From an uncultured Eubacteriales bacterium (GTDB lineage: Bacteria; Bacillota; Clostridia; Christensenellales; Aristaeellaceae): a stretch of 64,000 nt of DNA. The notes under the pieces are model-generated. The model did not search any database and had not been told where the DNA came from. It saw only the letters and a list, made by a program, of their open reading frames with translations. A program made the position numbers and the translations under genes. The stretch is from the NCBI GenBank assembly GCA_902764875.1, contig CACWXP010000016.1:1-64000 (forward strand), in the 5' to 3' direction. Of the stretch, positions 61,714-64,000 are shown piece by piece (the stretch's first letter is position 1; the number at the start of each line of letters is the position of its first letter).

Positions 61714-62406
61714 ATGAAGATTCACGGACTGCAAAAAATGACGCTGCTGGATTTCCCGGGCAAGGTGGCGTGTACGGTTTTCCTGGGCGGATGCGACCTG
61801 CGCTGCCCTTTCTGCCACAACGCGGAGCTGATTGACGGCACGGCGCCGGCGGTGATGGACGAGACGGAACTGCTGGCCTTCCTGGAGAAACGGAAGGGGC
61901 TGATCGATGGCGTGGCGATTACCGGCGGGGAACCGCTGCTGCGGGGGGAGGAACTGGTGACGCTGGCGGAAAGGATTCGGGATCTGGGATACCCGCTGAA
62001 GCTGGACACCAACGGGACCCATCCGGAACGGCTGCGGAAAATGATCGACGGCGGGCTTGCGGCCTATGTCGCCATGGACATCAAAAACGATCCGGAACGC
62101 TACGGACGGACCGCCGGGATTGAGGATCTGGACCTGGGACCGATCCGGGAAAGCGTCTGCCTGCTGATGGAGGGCAGGACGGATTACGAATTCCGGACCA
62201 CCACGGTGGCGGAGCTGCACGACGGGGAGTCCTTCCGGAAAATCGGCGAATGGATCCGGGGGGCGAAACGCTACTACATTCAGAAATTCACGGACCGGGA
62301 GACGGTGCCCTTCGAGGGGTTCCACGCGCCGACGGACGAGGAGATGCGGCGGTATCTGGAGATTGTGCGGACGTACGTGCCGGCGGCGGAACTGCGGGGC
62401 GTTTAG
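61714..62406 (+). CDS. nrdG: Anaerobic ribonucleotide reductase activating protein (radical SAM)
   Basis: A 230-aa radical SAM activase. The cluster motif is GGCDLRCPFCHN (C27, C31, C34), followed by VAITGGEPLLRGEE and LKLDTNGTHPERL. It generates the glycyl radical on NrdD, the next gene. The length and N-terminus MKIHGLQKMTLLDFPGKVAC are of the longer activase type found beside class III reductases. A GGAGGG site lies 7 nt upstream. Confidence 0.9.
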   Translation: MKIHGLQKMTLLDFPGKVACTVFLGGCDLRCPFCHNAELIDGTAPAVMDETELLAFLEKRKGLIDGVAITGGEPLLRGEELVTLAERIRDLGYPLKLDTNGTHPERLRKMIDGGLAAYVAMDIKNDPERYGRTAGIEDLDLGPIRESVCLLMEGRTDYEFRTTTVAELHDGESFRKIGEWIRGAKRYYIQKFTDRETVPFEGFHAPTDEEMRRYLEIVRTYVPAAELRGV

Positions 62407-62460
62407 GCCGCGCTGCGGCACGGCAGTGGATAGCGGGGAGTGGACAGTGAATAGTGAATA
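62406..62460 (+). repeat. Interspersed repeat, copy 3, between nrdG and nrdD
   Basis: GGCCGCGCTGCGGCACGGC then AGTGGATAGCGGGGAGTGGA and AGTGAATAGTGAATAG. Same head and tail as copies at 48482 and 50326, but longer and more divergent. Confidence 0.65.
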
Positions 62461-62499
62461 GGGGGTGGCTTTGTAAGGGGAAGGGCTGTAATACTGTAT

Positions 62500-62515
62500 A
62501 CACTAGATATAGTGC
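62500..62515. promoter_or_regulatory. NrdR box upstream of nrdD
   Basis: ACACTAGATATAGTGC closely matches the NrdR consensus (ACACWATATNTWGTG type). It lies about 40 bp upstream of the nrdD -35 element. NrdR represses ribonucleotide reductases with ATP/dATP. A second box at the usual spacing is not clear. Confidence 0.65.
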
Positions 62516-62551
62516 CTTTAGTATTAAATTCGTTTTTTCATTAACAACATA

Positions 62552-62581
62552 TTGACTTTCGCCCTCTTCGCGTGGTATAGT
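62552..62581 (+). promoter_or_regulatory. Promoter of nrdD
   Basis: TTGACT (62552-62557), 18-bp spacer and TATAGT (62576-62581), giving an mRNA leader of about 70 nt. The -10 lies inside an inverted repeat (62558-62572 with 62591-62605). Confidence 0.65.
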
Positions 62582-62656
62582 AGACGAGCTCGCGGAGAGG
62601 GCGAAGTGCGCTCTCCGGGATCGGGTAAAATATCAAAAACGGGGAGCGGAGAAACC

Positions 62657-64000
62657 ATGTATCAGGTTGTCAAACGTGACGGGAAAGTCACAGAATTTGA
62701 AATCAGCAAAATTTCAAAAGCCATTACAAAAGCCTTCGAGGCGCTGGACAAGCAGTATCACCCCAGCGTCATCGACATGTTGGCCCTGCGGGTTACGGCG
62801 GAATATGAGCCGCTGATCCGGGACAACAAAATTTCCGTGGAAAGCATCCAGGACTGCGTGGAAAAAGTGCTTTCCGAAGCCGGCTATGCCGACGTGGCCA
62901 AGGCCTATATCCTGTACCGCAAACAGCGCGAGAAAGTCCGCAACGTCAATTCCGCTCTCCTCAACTATAAAGACCTGGTGGACAACTATCTGCGTATCAA
63001 CGACTGGCGCGTGAAGGAAAACTCCACGGTGACCTATTCCGTGGGCGGTTTGATCCTTTCCAACAGCGGCGCGATCACGGCCAACTACTGGCTGAGCGAG
63101 ATCTATGACAACGAGATCGCCGAAGCGCACCGCAGTGCCGCTATTCATATCCACGACCTTTCGATGCTGACCGGATACTGCGCGGGCTGGAGCCTGAAAC
63201 AGCTGATCAAGGAAGGCCTGGGCGGCGTTCCCGGGAAGATCACCAGCTCTCCCGCCGGACATCTTTCCACCCTTTGCAACCAGATGGTCAATTTCCTCGG
63301 CATTATGCAGAACGAATGGGCCGGCGCCCAGGCGTTCTCCAGCTTTGACACCTATCTGGCGCCTTTCGTCAAGATTGACAACCTGAGCCAGAAGGAAGTC
63401 AAGCAGTGCATCCAGAGCTTCATCTACGGCGTGAACACCCCCAGCCGCTGGGGCACGCAGGCGCCCTTCTCCAACATCACGCTGGACTGGACCTGCCCGA
63501 AGGATCTGGAAAACCTGCCGGCCATCGTGGGCGGGAAGGACATGGACTTCACCTACGGCGACTGCCAGAAGGAAATGGACATGGTCAACAAGGCCTTCAT
63601 CGAAATCATGATCGAAGGCGACGCCAACGGCCGCGGATTCCAGTATCCGATTCCCACCTATTCGATCACGCGGGACTTTGACTGGAGCGAAACGGAGAAC
63701 AACAAGCTGCTGTTCGAGATGACCGCCAAATACGGCACGCCATACTTCAGCAACTACATCAACAGCGACATGGAGCCCAGCGACGTGCGCAGCATGTGCT
63801 GCCGCCTGCGGCTGGACCTGCGGGAGCTGCGCAAAAAGAGCGGCGGATTCTTCGGCAGCGGCGAAAGCACCGGCAGCATCGGCGTCGTGACGATCAACCT
63901 GCCCCGGCTGGCCTATGAAGCCAGCAGCGAACAGGACTTCTACCGCCAGCTGGACCGGCTGATGGACATTGCGGCCCGCAGCCTGAAGACCAAGCGCACC
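62657..64000 (+). CDS. nrdD: Anaerobic ribonucleoside-triphosphate reductase, 5' part
   Basis: Class III (glycyl radical) enzyme that makes dNTPs without oxygen. The 448 residues present begin with an ATP-cone regulatory domain (YQVVKRDGKVTEFEISKISK to about residue 95). They then show the reductase core (IHIHDLSMLTGYCAGWSLKQ, GVNTPSRWGTQAPFSNITLD, GSIGVVTINLPRLAYE). The gene runs off the window; the C-terminal glycyl radical site is not included. The ATG at 62657 has a GGGGAGCGGAG site. Likely under NrdR control. Confidence 0.94.
   Translation, partial: MYQVVKRDGKVTEFEISKISKAITKAFEALDKQYHPSVIDMLALRVTAEYEPLIRDNKISVESIQDCVEKVLSEAGYADVAKAYILYRKQREKVRNVNSALLNYKDLVDNYLRINDWRVKENSTVTYSVGGLILSNSGAITANYWLSEIYDNEIAEAHRSAAIHIHDLSMLTGYCAGWSLKQLIKEGLGGVPGKITSSPAGHLSTLCNQMVNFLGIMQNEWAGAQAFSSFDTYLAPFVKIDNLSQKEVKQCIQSFIYGVNTPSRWGTQAPFSNITLDWTCPKDLENLPAIVGGKDMDFTYGDCQKEMDMVNKAFIEIMIEGDANGRGFQYPIPTYSITRDFDWSETENNKLLFEMTAKYGTPYFSNYINSDMEPSDVRSMCCRLRLDLRELRKKSGGFFGSGESTGSIGVVTINLPRLAYEASSEQDFYRQLDRLMDIAARSLKTKRT

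Overview
The window looks like chromosomal DNA of a strictly anaerobic, fermentative member of the Clostridia (gut or rumen type). The evidence is a class III ribonucleotide reductase (nrdD with nrdG), AdhE, two [FeFe]-hydrogenase-family proteins, Rex, diaminopimelate dehydrogenase, B. subtilis-like mrfAB and clostridial-type ABC sugar transporters. Coding DNA is fairly GC-rich. Genes are packed head to tail, often with ATGA stop/start overlaps. I cannot name the genus. No rRNA, tRNA, CRISPR array or intact transposase was found.

Layout. 0.1-1.1 kb: panE (minus). 1.3-6.7 kb: mrfA-mrfB DNA repair pair, a TPR protein and signal peptidase I. 6.8-9.0 kb: a MEMO-AMMECR1 fusion followed by its radical SAM partner. 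9.2-15.3 kb: a Nudix gene stub, then a cobalamin late-assembly operon (cobQ, cbiB, a small Cys-rich protein, cobT, cobU, cobS, a short CobU-like protein, cobC). 15.4-25.2 kb: a LysR-type regulator, then rex-adhE-APH-like kinase-2Fe2S protein-sensory [FeFe] hydrogenase-SpoIIE phosphatase-group B [FeFe] hydrogenase. 25.2-28.4 kb (minus): a BtuFCD-type transporter behind a cobalamin riboswitch.

28.5-43.1 kb is a looser accessory stretch: a GGDEF protein with a C-terminal ribbon-helix-helix-like segment, a U32-like protein, a cytidylate-kinase-like protein, a MATE pump, a secreted SH3-type protein, a frameshifted ferredoxin-type aldo/keto reductase, a phosphodiesterase, an ATPase preceded by phased repeats, an M48 protease, an esterase, a BrnTA toxin-antitoxin pair, two phage-like small genes and a zinc-ribbon membrane protein. 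43.4-50.3 kb: the F-type ATP synthase operon (atpIBEFHAGDC). Its c subunit carries two carboxylates and its epsilon subunit is short. 50.4-54.4 kb: M18 aminopeptidase and lysine/DAP genes dapA-dapB-ddh. 54.4-59.5 kb: a three-gene ABC importer and an AraC regulator. 59.6-64 kb: a secreted protein, an AEC transporter, nrdG and the 5' part of nrdD, which runs off the window.

The genes connect around anaerobic redox balance: Rex (NADH sensing), AdhE (NADH disposal), hydrogenase-type H2 sensing with a phosphatase and a kinase-like protein, a probable sodium-coupled ATP synthase, and cobalamin made and imported under riboswitch control. The best candidate for a poorly described system is the rex-to-hydrogenase cassette. 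Next are the GGDEF-RHH fusion with a perfect operator-like palindrome and the two-state ribosome-binding-site switch below the riboswitch. All calls rest on reading translated sequence and motifs by eye; no database search was run.
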